Below the pieces are notes generated by a model. The model was not told where the DNA came from, did not search any database, and was given only the letters and a program-made list of their open reading frames with translations. From the NCBI GenBank assembly GCA_963669155.1, contig OZ022593.1:11101796-11165795 (forward strand): a DNA stretch of 64,000 nucleotides. The letters run 5' to 3'. Of the stretch, positions 45,236 to 64,000 are shown piece by piece; the stretch's first letter is position 1, and each line of letters starts with the position of its first letter. Position numbers and translations under genes: made by a program. This DNA is from Arbacia lixula (taxonomy: Eukaryota; Echinodermata; Echinoidea; Arbacioida; Arbaciidae).

Positions 45236-45412
45236 GCACACACATACACACAAACGCCATAGTACAAATACATATGCGCGCACACATCCACACATACTGT
45301 CATACACAAACACACCATTGTACAAATTCATATATGCACATAAACACACCATTGCACAAATAAACACATACACTCACAAACATACAAACCCACACATTTA
45401 CACAATCAATAA
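45236..45412. repeat. CA-rich low-complexity tract
   Basis: Interrupted ACACAC with repeated ACCATTGTACAAAT words. Confidence 0.8.
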
Positions 45413-45459
45413 ATAAAGGACACCAACAATGGACTATTAATGGTACCAAATGCAATTCC

Positions 45460-45465
45460 TTTATT
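45460..45465 (-). promoter_or_regulatory. Candidate poly(A) signal for UBE2D
   Basis: AATAAA on the - strand, followed within about 20 nt by a CA dinucleotide and then a GT/T-rich stretch. If used, the UBE2D 3'UTR would be about 4.2 kb; another AATAAA at 48739-48734 would give about 0.9 kb. The 45.5-49.6 kb interval has almost no MITEs compared with its surroundings, which fits transcribed UTR. Inference only. Confidence 0.3.
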
Positions 45466-48400
45466 ACAATCTACAGAACGGGTCGAGGGTGGCGATATAT
45501 ATACTGTTCACAGATTAGTAGTGCACAGACAGAAAATGCATACAAAGTGGAGAAGATTTGACATGTATGTTTCAAACATGAACTGATGGGGATCCAACAA
45601 AATGATGAACATCAAGAAATACCATGAAAATATTCATAAAATCAACAAGAGGTTCAGGGTAGTTTAAGTGAATATTGCCATTAGATTTTAATATCGATAA
45701 CCCTTACATCATGGACTTGTTTGTCTATCGGGGGGTGTGACATAACCGGACCGTTACTTTAGCGCGCAGCTCTGCTGGTAGGCAAAGCCTTTGTAACACG
45801 TAAAAGGAGCTAAATCCACATTTCTTCAAAGTTGACTTATCAGCATCAGCACAGTGAGTAGCATTGAAGCTTTCAGGTGGTGTATTTAAGACTAATGAAC
45901 CCAATGAGTGTCAGAGAAAATGCTCCTGTATTTGCTTGTATATACTGATGGTGAAATAATCTATTAGCATGTTATGGGTTAAAAACCACCTGTTGTCATG
46001 TTCGAAGTTCAGTTTCCCATACGAGGCATGTATAAAGTCGATTAAGAAACCTGTTTTTAGATTTCAAAGGGGGTTAACTCCTTTTAGAAAAAAAGACACT
46101 TTTTATTAGCAATGAAAGATGATTATATGGAATTATGAATGTACATAATTACAATCATTTTCTCTCTCAATAAGCGTGTTATGACATGCACAAATGGCTG
46201 GATGGAAACCGCAACTAGCAAATTGCTTTTACACTTCCACTCAAAATAAGTGATTCTCTAAACCCTCTCAGCATCATAGGAGCATGAAATATATGCCACG
46301 TCCATGTGGTTCTCCTAGCCTGATGATGGGAGAGTTAACCAGAGCAAGTTGTAAATCGGAATTGCAGGGAATAGAACTACTACGCGTGCATTTATTAAAA
46401 ACAGGGTGCTGTTATTTTAAGCAAATACAAAAGCTATGCTATAAGTTAACTCATAAGTATCTGTCAAAACAACATGTCGATTCAAACCCGTCATCCATCA
46501 CAATTTTCTCAAAACTCTGTATCAAACATATATATTTACTGATCACTACTTTTTGGGTATCAGATGGAATTGTAGTTCTCGCTTTATAAACGTCTAGGAA
46601 TCCATAAGGTGGTACCATCGTTCATTTTATAATTTGTCAATAGCACGGGGAACTAACTATCCATCCAGGTACATGTATTATAATCGGTCTTGTGGATAAA
46701 TACGTAACAATTCTCTCAAGAAAATGACAAAAAGGATAGACAGAGAAATGTATCATACAATACTTACAACTCATTATTCTCCTATTTTAGCTTATTACAT
46801 ACGGCACTATCAATATACAATAATATTTATGTTCGTAGAGAGGAATTCTTTTCTCACTTTCCCTGTGTGAATTATACACTGCAGCACATACGCATAGCCA
46901 GCTTTTCTATATTGAAGGGGGGGGGGGCGGAGCCTAAGCAAAAAACCTAACACATGAAAAGAAAGATACATACACATACAGACATGCGCACGCATACGCA
47001 CGTACACATCACACACAAACATATCAATACTTAATTTGAGCCCAAGTTCAATCCTGATTTTGTATCCAGCCCTTACATCATTAGTCTGTTTATGACGGAG
47101 AAAGGCAAACAACGAGCTTGAAAAAAATACACTGTTTAGGGGCGCGGGAATCTTAAGCGATGGCACCTAACTACATTCCTAGACTTATTCATACCGGCTT
47201 TTTTGCGCTTCCTGTTCTAAAATTGATAATCTTTTTTGCGAGCGAGCGAGCTGCTCTGGAGAAAACTTGGTTAACGAAGTGTGACATTTTATAAATGTGT
47301 TTGAGAATACATATAAAGGAAGGAAATGTACATATATTAGACTATATATCTCATTTATATTAGATCAAAGCAGCCACGTTAGCTATGGGGCACTTGTCCG
47401 TTCAAGACGTCGCAGATTCATCATTCCAAGTAGGAGCATGTCTAGCCTTCAAAAGAAGGGGATTACAATCTACCACAACTAAAATATCTAAAAGAAAAAT
47501 TTCTTATTGGGTGAAGCAAAGCAAAGCAAAGCTGCCAAAAAAAAACAGTTAACAGATACAAAATAATGTGTTTTTTTTCACATTTTGTTGGTACAAGAGA
47601 TATTTGTCTGCACAAGGCCCACTTTTTCGGCAGAAGAGACACATTGTCGGAAAATCAGATTTTAATATGTAAAAAAAAGAAAGAAAAAATCCCACATGAA
47701 AACATCTTACTCAACTGAAGAGGTAACATTTTCACATGAGCAAATCGACACCAGATTGAACGCCAGATGCCAACGATACTTAGGTTTACCACCCACGCAT
47801 TGGATATATCACTGTAAATAGCTAGTATTACCTTGCATTTAATTCTGGGATACATGAGAACTTGCTCCAAACTTTATAGAAAGGAGTCTCTTGAAAAAAT
47901 CTTGGTTGAGGCACTGCAAGTAACCTGGCGCTGGCGTCTGTATTTAGTGCAGCCATGTGAAAAGTGGTCCTAGGTTTATGTGCTGTTTTCCCTACTCTTC
48001 ATCAACATCAATTTCCCGCGACCTCTGGAATGCATAGAAACAGCGATTGCCAAGACAACTACCTGTACTCTGATTTGTTTTCCCTCTTTTTTTTTCTTTT
48101 TTTCTGTGGCGAGGTCACAGGGATGTTTAGAACATGGATAAAGTGTTTGACATATAAGGAGACTAATCTCTACATTGACAAAACCCTTCAATTTTCATTT
48201 AAGACCTGCAACGCATACTGCAACAGCCATTGGTGAAAATCCCAAACCATATCAAACGTTATTATGAAGCAAACTAATATGTGTTAAACAGCAAAGCTGA
48301 ACAGAAAAACAACAACTATTTTCCATTTATACATAGCAAGTTCATTTGATACTTCAGGTGCGAGGATTTGGTTTACATGATAATGTAGTCAAGCTGTTTT

Positions 48401-49626
48401 GTCAACGAAAATCACGCTCCATAAGTCTTTCTATCATTGAAAATGTAGGGCATCATTTATTGAAATATGCATCTTTCTCGCCACTATATCCCTCAATTAA
48501 TAAAGTCTTCTTAACTCAGCAAGGAGCTTTACCTCACATTCAATCCTTGACTATACAAACAATTTTACCATCAGACTCCTACATGTATCTAGGCCTTTGT
48601 TCACCAATTTCCTATAGACATTTCTTGTTGCAACATACTAACAAGAAAAGAATAACAACAGCCATGTCCACTGTTATTCCTCCACTTTAAAACGTTACAG
48701 GAAAATAAAGAGAGAAAAGGGGAGACAACATCTTTTATTTTTTACAATCAGTATGACTCGTCAAACCTTCCCACAATATCAAATGTAATTTTAAACTCCT
48801 CACTGCTAATAAACCCTTCAGTGCAATGACCGATTCACACTCATAATCAACGCTACACTTTTTACATATTTCACTTTATACAATTCAGTGTGGTAAGTCT
48901 TTCCATTATGCTAAATACAAACATACAATTTTTAGGTAATTTCTCCTTCCGGGTCTGCATCTGTAAATGTTCCATGGCTGCACCTATTCCCCCAAAAAAC
49001 TACGGAATTGAAGTCTGACTTGGGGGACAACTTAATTTGACACAAACTTGTAGGGGTACACAAAAAAGACAGACAAACACGCACACACACACGGATAACC
49101 GGTTACACAAATAATATCAAATCTTTATATATCTACATGTCTGTAATACCGGGACTGATTTGATTTTGGTGACAAGAGCCTTAGTTTTTGCGAGTGTAGT
49201 TTAATATATAAACAGACTCTAGGTTGATTAATTCAAGATCTATCGAGGCTTGATATATGTGTAGTACATAGAGTATGTTTATGTAGGTTCTCACGAGTCT
49301 AATGGAAGAGGAGCACGTACATATATGAACAGCAATCCGCCTACATGTACACTCACATCCTCTCACTTCCATAAAAACACCATCACTCGCATCAATCTCT
49401 GTGAAAGCTCTACAAGTTTACGACTACCACCTTTCTGATCCCATTGAGAAACAATGTTAATTCGATTTGGTTTCCGTGGCAACACTTTCAGTATACTTTA
49501 GAGTAATAATGAAATGTGCCAGTCTATCTGTCTGTGTGGATGTACAGTTGTATGTGTGTACGTGTTTGTCTCGCACGACATCTGTCTGTCTGTGCGTGTG
49601 TGTGTTTGCGGGACACGGTTTGGAGG
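45466..49626 (-). other. Probable UBE2D 3'UTR / flank
   Basis: No coding frame recognised. Largely free of palindromic elements. Frames at 46284-46589, 46810-47166 and 48346-48690 have no family resemblance. Transcript extent is inferred from the AATAAA at 45465-45460. Confidence 0.35.
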
Positions 49627-55806
<6,180 letters not shown>

Positions 55807-55926
55807 TGTGGAATATATTTGATTGTAACTGCGCAACGTCGGACAGGAACCTCCTTCACTGTTTCTTTCTGACTGTCTTTCTCAAGAAGAGCGCAGATGG
55901 CGCTAGACTAATTGCTACGCGGTGGA

Positions 55927-55934
55927 TGACGTCA
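55927..55934. promoter_or_regulatory. Palindromic CRE (TGACGTCA) upstream of UBE2D
   Basis: A perfect 8-bp CREB/ATF site 121-128 bp upstream of the UBE2D ATG, a typical distance for a functional CRE. No TATA box is evident. Other perfect CREs occur at about 24577 and 60660 with no gene start nearby, so chance is possible. Confidence 0.4.
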
Positions 55935-56132
55935 TTTCATGTCTGTGTCATGGCAATGCATTCTTTTCATTTTAATAGAGTGCTTAAAATGCCTCATGAT
56001 CACATGATAATTTGGAAGCCAAACCGAGCACCTCTTTGTGGTTAGGTTCTCACTTGGTCTCGCCCCCCCCCCCTCTCTCTAGATTTTTGCTTATCATTCA
56101 TTTTAACAATATATTTTATAGGCAGGCAATAA

Positions 56133-56360
56133 ACCGTTTTCGTAATAATATATGAATCTATACATTTCTCCGTCGATGTATAGTACCTTAACGCGTTATG
56201 ATATCCAACCGTATCTAGCAATTCATTGCCAATAATTGGTGGAATGCGTTCTGAATAGTTTAGTTGTTGCTACTCAGAAAAAGTGCGGACAAGTTTTTGG
56301 GGTTCCCACCAGCAACATATTGTGCACAAAATAATTTGCATATTATAACGAGAATGGTCT
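56133..56360. repeat. One-arm copy of the 14816 repeat family
   Basis: AAACCGTTTTCGTAATA, TTGGTGGAATGCGTTCTG, TTAGTTGTTGCTACTCAGA and GGACAAG, then GGGGTTCCCACCAGCAACAT, in the same order as 500-665. Confidence 0.7.
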
Positions 56361-56876
56361 GTTGGGCGAGACAGATAGTGGGAGCTAGTGCACACACGAC
56401 CTATAACACCAAAGCGGATGTTGCGACATTACCAAAGAGCTTGCTCGTGAAGGAATGTATTATCATGTTGGTATAGATATGATTACTGTCGTCAAAATAA
56501 ATAGTGTATGTATTATTTTCATGATTATATATACATGTAAAAAATAAAAACAAATGGAAGAAATATTAGTAAGAACATCCTTTTATTGTTAGGTGATCCA
56601 TACAAAATTAAAAAAAAAACGGGTCACCTGTTATATTTTGGATATATTTTATAACGTTTGTATTACAGAAAGCATATAAGGCGTGATTATCATGATCGTG
56701 ATATTAACGACTGGTGTGGGAGACTATCTTCTGAATGAGAATGCACTTCTGAAAGACCTAAATATTTTTGTTTGTTTATTGTTAAAGAGAAATTATGAAG
56801 GATCAGGTGTTATTTTCATGGAATCAAATAGAAACTACAATTACTTCATGGATTGCAAATCATAAATCATTTCTTC
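56361..56876. other. Intergenic, no gene seen
   Basis: AT-rich, short frames only. Confidence 0.4.
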
Positions 56877-57095
56877 TTTTTTTCTTCTTCTTCTTCTTCT
56901 TCTTCTTCTTCTTCTTCTTCTTCTTCTTCTTCTTCATCTCCTTCTTCTTCTTTTTCTTCTTCTCTTTCTCCCTTCTTCTATTTCTATTTTTTTGTCGCAC
57001 TTTCGCTTTTGAATATCTCTGTCCTCCCTCTTCTTTTAATTATTTTCCTTTCCTTCCTCTTCTTCCTCTTCTTCATCATCTTCAATTCATTTCTC
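56877..57095. repeat. (CTT)n microsatellite and T/C-rich tail
   Basis: Pure CTT from about 56883 to 56934, then degenerate TTC/TCTT to 57095. Confidence 0.95.
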
Positions 57096-58303
57096 TTTTT
57101 AGTCTCGTTGAAAGAGCAGTCACAAGTCTAAAACGTTGAAACAGATGTCAGCTTAGTAACCAAAACAATGCTCTCCATATCAGCTGGCTTGATACGATTG
57201 CGTCATCATTATCAATCACGCATTATTGTACAGTGTGTGAACCGAACGCGGAAACGATTTTTTTTTTTCGAACAGCGCCATCTCCGGCGTAATGAGGAAC
57301 AATACTTACGCCGTAGGCCTGATGTAATTTATCATATCTGTGTTTATACACACACCCCTTTCTCTCTATCTTTCTATTATAATGAGTTTTTTTGATGACC
57401 ACTTAAAATGATGATTAAATTTTTGTCTTATATAGATAATACTTGCTCACACAAAAATAGATGCTTTATTTTTTTTCTTTTCTTTGTTACAAAGGCGACA
57501 ACATGGTATTGCAACAATAACGGACGCAGGAATTGTAAATGAATTGTTCGTCAGTAACATGGGCAAATAATTTAATCGTTGCCATGATAACCACAGCGGT
57601 GTTTGCAATGCTAGAATATTGTGTTCGGGTTACCCCTGCGAGGCCATTTATTTTTTTTTTTTGCGTCAAAGCAGGATGGAAAATTAGCTAGAAATCATGT
57701 TTTTGTTTTTGGAAGCATTAAATTGCAGAAAAATAGGTCCAGCGTTTCAGTGAATGCTAGGATTGAGGCTAGGATTAGGTTTGGGGTAGGATTAAGTTTG
57801 GGAATAGAATTGTTCATATTTGAGAAAACGCGTCAATAGGCTTCATGCATCATCGTATATTTTGCACTGACCACATTTGTGGTGTCTAAAAAGAACCACA
57901 AATTTTGATCTACAATGCATTGCATGTACAAAACTATTTATGTAAAACGCTGTTTCGAAGAAAAAGAAAACACCTTACGCCCACTGGAAACTCTTCGTAT
58001 TATCTACTTTAGTATGTAGTATGTCTTTCTTTGTACATTCCGGTCCATGTCTGTAATGACTAAATCATCTTTAACGTTATTCGTTACTTATTTGTGTATA
58101 CTTAATGTTTTAGAAATAGTCCTGTATACTGTTTTTTTTTTTATAATTGATAAGAACGCACATACCCAGCATTACAAACTATAGTGCATCGCTCATGCAA
58201 CAGGAATGACATGTGGTATACATATGTATATAACAGTATTGCCATTATCAGAACTATTATTTATGTTGTTTAGGCCTAACTCAACGAGGACGACTTGTTA
58301 CTT
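57096..58303. other. Intergenic, no gene seen
   Basis: A direct GGATTAGG-type tandem (TAGGATTGAGGCTAGGATTA, then GGGTAGGATTAAGTTTGGG) at 57757-57800; otherwise nothing. Confidence 0.4.
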
Positions 58304-58545
58304 TCATAAGAAGACGAGAAAGAGGAGGAGAAATAAAGAAGAAGATGGAGAAGAAAAAGAAGAAGAAGAAGAAGGAGAAGAAGAAGAAGAAGAAGAAGTA
58401 GAAGAAGAAGAAGAAGAAGAAGAAGAAGAAGAAGAAGAAGAAGAAGAAGAAGAAGAAGAAGAAGAAGAAGAAGAAGAGGAGGAGGAAGAAGAACAAGAAA
58501 AAGAAGAAGAAGGAGGAGGAGGAGAACAAGAAGATGATAATAAAA
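58304..58545. repeat. (GAA)n microsatellite
   Basis: Purine-only strand for about 240 bp, pure (GAA)n at about 58400-58475. Frames on both strands are artefacts. Confidence 0.96.
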
Positions 58546-59074
58546 AAAAAATATGTAAGATTTGAAAAGCAATTAGCTTGTCTACCTCTTCGTACAATAT
58601 TACAGCCCCCCCTAAGAGTAATTTGGCGGACAAAGGTGACTTTCGACTCATAACCATATAAATCGTTGATCTTCGTGACGTTACCTCTTACGACGGATGT
58701 TACCAACACTTACCGTCGCAGTCCCATTGTTTAACCAAGGGTGAATGAAGCTGGCTTCATACATCCTCCTTCTAACTATGACCCCTTTGTGCACACGGCA
58801 CTAATCGTTTCTTTTAGAGCACATTGTGCGGCCAGTGTGTCGCCGCATGCAATCAAACGGTAAATTAACGTGGCAATGTGGCGGTGACGTAACAATAGGC
58901 GCTTTAATCATCAGCACTCTCTCCTTTGTGAACATCGCAACATCAAAGACAACGCGACGGCAGGTACTTGGTGTTTTCGGGGCGAAAATGAGCATGATTT
59001 TGGTTTCTGGTTTCAGGCGTTGGCTTCGAATGGCTGCTTTCCCAGAGGCTTCATCTGTCTATTTACATGCCACA

Positions 59075-59076
<2 letters not shown>
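58546..59076. other. Intergenic, no recognised gene
   Basis: GC is higher than its surroundings at 58800-59050, with a + frame from 58826 (CRRMQSNGKLTWQCGGDVTI and onward) that runs into the TATC repeat. No domain recognised. Confidence 0.35.
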
Positions 59077-59137
<61 letters not shown>

Positions 59138-59158
59138 CTATATATATCTATCTATCTT
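59077..59158. repeat. (TATC)n microsatellite
   Basis: CTAT repeats with few interruptions; a second tract at 59362-59404. Confidence 0.95.
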
Positions 59159-59179
59159 TATACCTATCAATACTCACAC

Positions 59180-59320
59180 ATAAATATAAATGTAAACACA
59201 AACACATTAATGAAGACACCGGAGAATAAAGTTATATCAATATTATATCGGTCTTAGACCTTTATCCTTTAAAAAAAAATCGTATCCGGCGTCTTCATTA
59301 ATTTGTGTTTAGATTTATAT
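59180..59320. mobile_element. Small palindromic element between TATC tracts
   Basis: TAAACACAAACACATTAATG and AAGACACCGGA on the left pair with TCCGGCGTCTTCATTAATTT and GTGTTTA on the right. Confidence 0.65.
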
Positions 59321-59362
59321 ACATTTTCAGCGCCATTGCCACCTTATATATTATTTCCGTCT

Positions 59363-59395
<33 letters not shown>

Positions 59396-62300
59396 CATCT
59401 ATCTGATGCAAAAGGCTGTATGTGCGATTATATATTTTGATAGATATATACATACATGTACAAGGTAATGAACATGCTAGATTTTTTTTAATCTCCGCGC
59501 GCGTTCATTACTTGGTATTTTCTATCTATGTAACTATATATACATAACCTATGTATATTATGTATGCATCTACCTATCAACCTATCTAAATGTATGTAGG
59601 CCTATTGTTGCATGTAATGTATGTATTTATCTACCTTTATCCATATATTGATATAGCATCTGATTCTCCATCTATCTACCAAACAGTAAATATATTTACC
59701 TATATACATGTATTATACAGATATATTTTAACCTATATATAGGTACATCCACATGATATATCGATAAACCATCAAAATGTCCGAATTGTAGTTACATGTA
59801 GAGAAGTTAAAGAGGTTGCGATGGTGACGAAAATGTAAATGCAAAATTCAAAGTGATAAATACGTTGGAGAAGAATAACGTATTAATTTAATATTAATGA
59901 TTCATTAGTATATCTGTCTAGAGTCATATGTAAATCTATCTATCAATAAATGTATATATATATACATATACAAAAATGTAAATGCAAAGTGCAAAATAAA
60001 ATAGTTATGTATGGATATCTTGTTATAAAGATATGCGGTTATAAAGATATGCGGTTATAAAGTTATATTTATATTGTATCTATTCGTCTAAGTTTTATTT
60101 CTATATATACTAAATATCTATCTATCTTCCCGTCTATCTTCGTTCCAATGAAAGCTTAGCTATCTTTAAATATGTATATCACGCAGTGTCAATCATCATC
60201 ACTCTATTCTTTCTAAAATCACACTATCCTTAAACATCACTGTTTGTCACAACGTGCCTATTTTTCTATCCGCGCTCTTGACTTGTAGAATTTAGAAACA
60301 AAGGAAATATATGACCAAAAATTGACATAGTCGTACTAATCTATATGTATTTCCTAGAGCAACCGTTTGAATGAAAAAACACAAAAATGAAACTAAACTA
60401 CACCGAATATATAGTGTTGTATAGAATCTTTCTGACCGAAGACGACCGTACGATACACAACTTTTCGTTGAAGTATTCCTCCGAATTAAAAAAAACAGCA
60501 TGGTGAGTTTTGTAAACGCTTTGTGAATTCATTTAAGTCTGTGATCATGCTGTGTATGATGACAACATAACATTAATTTATGGCTTCATTTTATATCAAT
60601 TATTGTATGAAGCACATCATGCGACTACCTTTAAAATGCATCGACGAAACTGCAGCGTTTGACGTCATCTCCGTTCAAGTTCACGTCCGGACACGAAGCT
60701 CGGACTACAAGAGCATGCTATTGTGTATGTTTCAATGGAAGAGTCAGTTTATTGAAAGCGGACTGTTGCGCGTATCCCTACATCGGCACACGCCCTTTCG
60801 CTCTTTTCTTTGAGTGTTAAAATTTAAACGATACGGATGCATCCTTCTGTGTACAGGAAACCGCCATCGTTTATTTCCAAGTTTCTGATTGGCTGATAAC
60901 ACTTTCTATTCAAATTGAAGTTTTTGTTCACCGGATGTGACATTAATGTACTATTGAGGTTTGTTTCTTTACGAAGGCTCCTAGTTAATCGAACGCGCGA
61001 GTCAAAGTTGCTAAAAAATATGAGGGGACGGTATGGTATAGAGAAGGTGGAAAAGATGGGGCAAATAACGAATAAGGACAAAAAAAGAAGAATGAAAAAA
61101 AAATGATTAAGGTCTAGAGATGGACTTTCATGGAAAGAAAATTAAAGAACATGAGACAAGAAATTAGTGAATAAGCTGAAATAGAGAGAGAGTTAAACCT
61201 TTGTGAGCCCTGACCAAGATGATATTGATTGAAAACATCAAAACTACATACTTTTTACACTCCATCCTTTCCTCATGACTTTCCCATTCATAACATTCAT
61301 TCCTGTTCGTAACATATCATGCGCAGTAGCATATAAATCATGCTGCGGTTAACAACAATACGTAACATAGTTTTATGTACCACAGTAAGAAATCAACAGA
61401 TTATAACAGTGTATGCATTTTTGTTGAGACCCAATATATCTTGTATCTTGTAGCTTGTACGGTATGTCATTCTCTACAGCGTATAGAGACATGTTCAATC
61501 AATATGTGTTATAAGAATATCACAATCGACTATTATTATTATCATTACACATATTGGCTCTCCGCCAAAACTTTGAATTAATTCGATGCAGACACACCCT
61601 ACTGAGGAAGCATGAATATCGTCAATCACGAGAAAGAGAAGTCATTGGTATGGGTCCCTAAAGTACTTTACCATTGCCAGAAGACACTTGTGAAAAGTTC
61701 AAGTCCCCGTCAGGCCACCCGTTTCTCTTGTTAACCCGACAGCTTGATTAACCAATCTTATTATATCCCTTTGTCTTTGCCTTGTTGATGTTGAAAAATG
61801 ATATCTTGCCAAATATGTTTACTATGAGGGCCAGATTTGACTAGCGCTTGTGCTATTTTTGCTCCTTATTAGCACCCCTTATGCATGATTGTATAAGTAC
61901 ATCTGTACTCAAATATCTATGATCATTTGTGTTTGATATTTTTAAGTATCCATATTGGTGTACAAGGTTGCTGCAGTTAATGAAACCATCATACATATAA
62001 AATGATATATCGTATTATTACTGGGAGAAGATGATAACATCCACTGCCTCTTATACAATGTGGACTGTACAGAGCTCCCTCGTGCATTTCAATGTAATAC
62101 ACGATTGATATTTTATCCACTCCTTTTTGTATTACGCTTCTAGGTAATAAAAGTCACTGGCTTGAATTAATTAATGAACATTGGAAATCGAATCATTAAA
62201 TGCGTTCATCTCAGGTATATACGGTGTCTCATATTGTATTAATAATGTGGTAAGTTCAAGAATATTTGTTACGAAACAACTCTCAGTATCTCAAAAAGAA

Positions 62301-63699
62301 AAACACCGAAACAAAAAACAAGAGCATCGAAAAATGAAGCTAAAGTTCTGTGTAAGTTTTATAAAAACAAACGAATCATCTTTCCCCCTTTCCTTTCTTC
62401 ATCCCATAAGTGGGTTAATTATCTTGAAAGAATACAACCACACTGGGTTACCGAAATTTTAATTAATTTCTAAAGAATATTTATTAGTGCACTCTCACCC
62501 TGGAAACAGTCAGAGAACATTATTCAGATTTGACTCTTTCTGAAATACACGATTACACCATTTTTGTAATTCAAATGTGAATATGGTACTTTACTTTAAA
62601 TGTATCCCCTTATCCGTGATGTCGTTCAGTCGAACGCTAATTTGTATTTTTTCCTACATACATACACGAAGCATCGGTATGTTTTTTTTATTTGCATCCA
62701 CAATCGTTTGTAAAAGCTGACATGATGTATTACGGCATTGGACTGATTGTGTCATAAGATTGTAATGTTAAAATTAAAATCTTCAAGGGTATTCACTAGA
62801 TTATATTATAGTACGACCTGACAATAAGTTAATTTAACATGATCTGTCACATTATACTATTATACGATTTCAGTAATAACCAGTTGGTAACTTCTGAGAA
62901 AAGTCATCGCGTTATTTCTTCTATTCATTGTTGTATTTACACTTAATTAAGTTTTAGGATTGTATACGTGACGCACAGCAGATTGCAAAATGAAATAAAA
63001 CGTAAATAACCAACATGTTTATACATAATACATATTCTATTCCGTACTAAAACTCAGATTTAATCCAGGTTTTGTTTCCTTTTGAGAACTCGGGCATATA
63101 CGTCATAACTATCATAATCATAACATTCGTATTCTGTACATATTTAAGTTAAACATTGGGAATTAGCCGAATACTGGGGTTGCAAGTAAAACACACACAC
63201 ACAGACAATTATATTTGGTGCAAAAGTGACGTTGTGATTGCACACGATAATTTCCATAATCATGTGGATGTTACTTTTGTAGTCGGCCTCATATGAGCCT
63301 GTGTTATTAACTTAATTTTATCAATCATCAAACATGAAATAAACACAGAAACACAAAAATAAAGACACGAAAACGCACTGGCATACATTGCATACTATCA
63401 AACACACATGCATACCTACTGAGCAGAAATCTTAAGGTCTTCTTGTCAAGTGATTTGTAAGATTTTGTTATCTCTACATTTAGTCATGCGTCTTATGTAT
63501 TGTGAAATGTAGTGCTAAGTACAACCAAGAAAGTTTAGTGCTCGTAAAAAAAACTAGACAGCTCTGCAACCTTTCCCCTTTTTACCCCTTTTTGAAGGAG
63601 GGCAATCTTCTCTAAAAAGTACTACGCTTAGTCCTTAATCCGTCACCATTTAACTGACGCATCTGTCTAAAAGGATACTTTTAGTCCCATCAATTTTTT
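59321..63699. other. Gene-poor AT-rich interval
   Basis: Contains the 59362-59404 (TATC)n tract, degenerate TATC/ATAC stretches to about 60150, a short inverted repeat at 59462-59515 (GGTAATGAACATGC and GCGCGTTCATTACTTGG), and a triple TATGCGGTTATAAAG at 60026-60062. Frames at 60292, 60580, 60824 and 62181 have no family support. Confidence 0.45.
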
Positions 63700-64000
63700 T
63701 GTTCCCCTCCCTCAAACGTTGCACCGCCTCGAGGTCACTTTCGGTCCCTTAATCCTAAAGGAAGTTTATAGATGACACGACTAAAACTTTCCTTTCAGCA
63801 AAGTGCCCACGAAAGCCCCCTTTTGTTCCCTTAAATTGAATGCGCAGTGGGTGAGCTTTCTTCTGCAGCGGACGCGTTATAGCTACTCCTTTGGAAAAGC
63901 AGACAACCAGAACAAAAACGCCCCCAATCAACCCGCCAAAACAAAGCCGCATCCTCGCCCCTCGCTCTATTGACCGGTACTTAGCTGCGCGCTGATTGGC
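63700..64000. promoter_or_regulatory. GC-richer edge with CCAAT box, possible promoter of a gene beyond the window
   Basis: GC rises clearly after about 63700. GCGCGCTGATTGGC at the end contains an inverted CCAAT box and GACCGGTA; GGACGCGTTATAGC lies at 63869. No start codon can be assigned. Confidence 0.25.

Noticed and set aside
46284-46589. 101-codon + strand frame
   Set aside because: Begins inside a CCTCTCAGT-type repeat (46258-46340) and has no recognisable feature.
48346-48690. 114-codon frame in the UBE2D 3' interval
   Set aside because: Base composition and amino-acid use look random; no motif or splice partner.
58206-58709. Poly-Glu, poly-Leu, poly-Phe and poly-Ser frames
   Set aside because: (GAA)n microsatellite read in all frames.

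Overview
This is an AT-rich, intron-containing animal genomic window. Genes are split by GT-AG introns, ATGs sit in Kozak-type contexts, and intergenic DNA is packed with simple-sequence tracts and many short palindromic non-autonomous DNA elements (MITE-like). The proteins are clear bilaterian orthologues. The repeat style suggests a marine invertebrate, most likely an echinoderm such as a sea urchin; the species call is inference (about 0.55).

Four protein-coding genes can be supported. (1) The last three recognisable coding exons of PTEN, + strand, 6572-12863: C2 domain and tail ending in a class I PDZ ligand. The phosphatase-domain exons lie upstream of the window or were not found. (2) NOLC1/Nopp140, - strand, 35289-28483: five coding exons, about 986 aa, with an N-terminal LisH motif, a giant exon of acidic-Ser/basic repeats and an SRP40-type C-terminus. 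(3) A UPF0561 (C2orf68) homologue, + strand, 37110-39563: four exons, about 149 aa. (4) A complete UBE2D-class ubiquitin-conjugating enzyme, - strand, 55806-49627: six exons, exactly 147 aa, active-site Cys85.

Layout: PTEN and NOLC1 converge across a gene-poor interval (12.9-28.5 kb). NOLC1 and C2orf68 diverge from a 1.8-kb interval holding a 450-bp (ATC)n tract. C2orf68 and UBE2D converge (39.6-49.6 kb), and much of the UBE2D side may be a long 3'UTR. From 55.8 kb to the end I find no gene, only microsatellites and repeats, with a GC-richer CCAAT-containing stretch at the very end. The genes do not form a pathway; they are ordinary nuclear/cytosolic housekeeping and signalling genes.

I do not see a new multi-gene system. 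The observations most worth checking are two decayed partial copies of the PTEN C2/tail exon in the intron upstream of the real one; four perfect kappaB-consensus words within 234 bp downstream of PTEN; a hairpin element with a paralogous empty site in the same window; nested MITE insertions; a dimeric higher-order repeat in NOLC1; and a 142-bp tandem array starting just after the C2orf68 stop codon.
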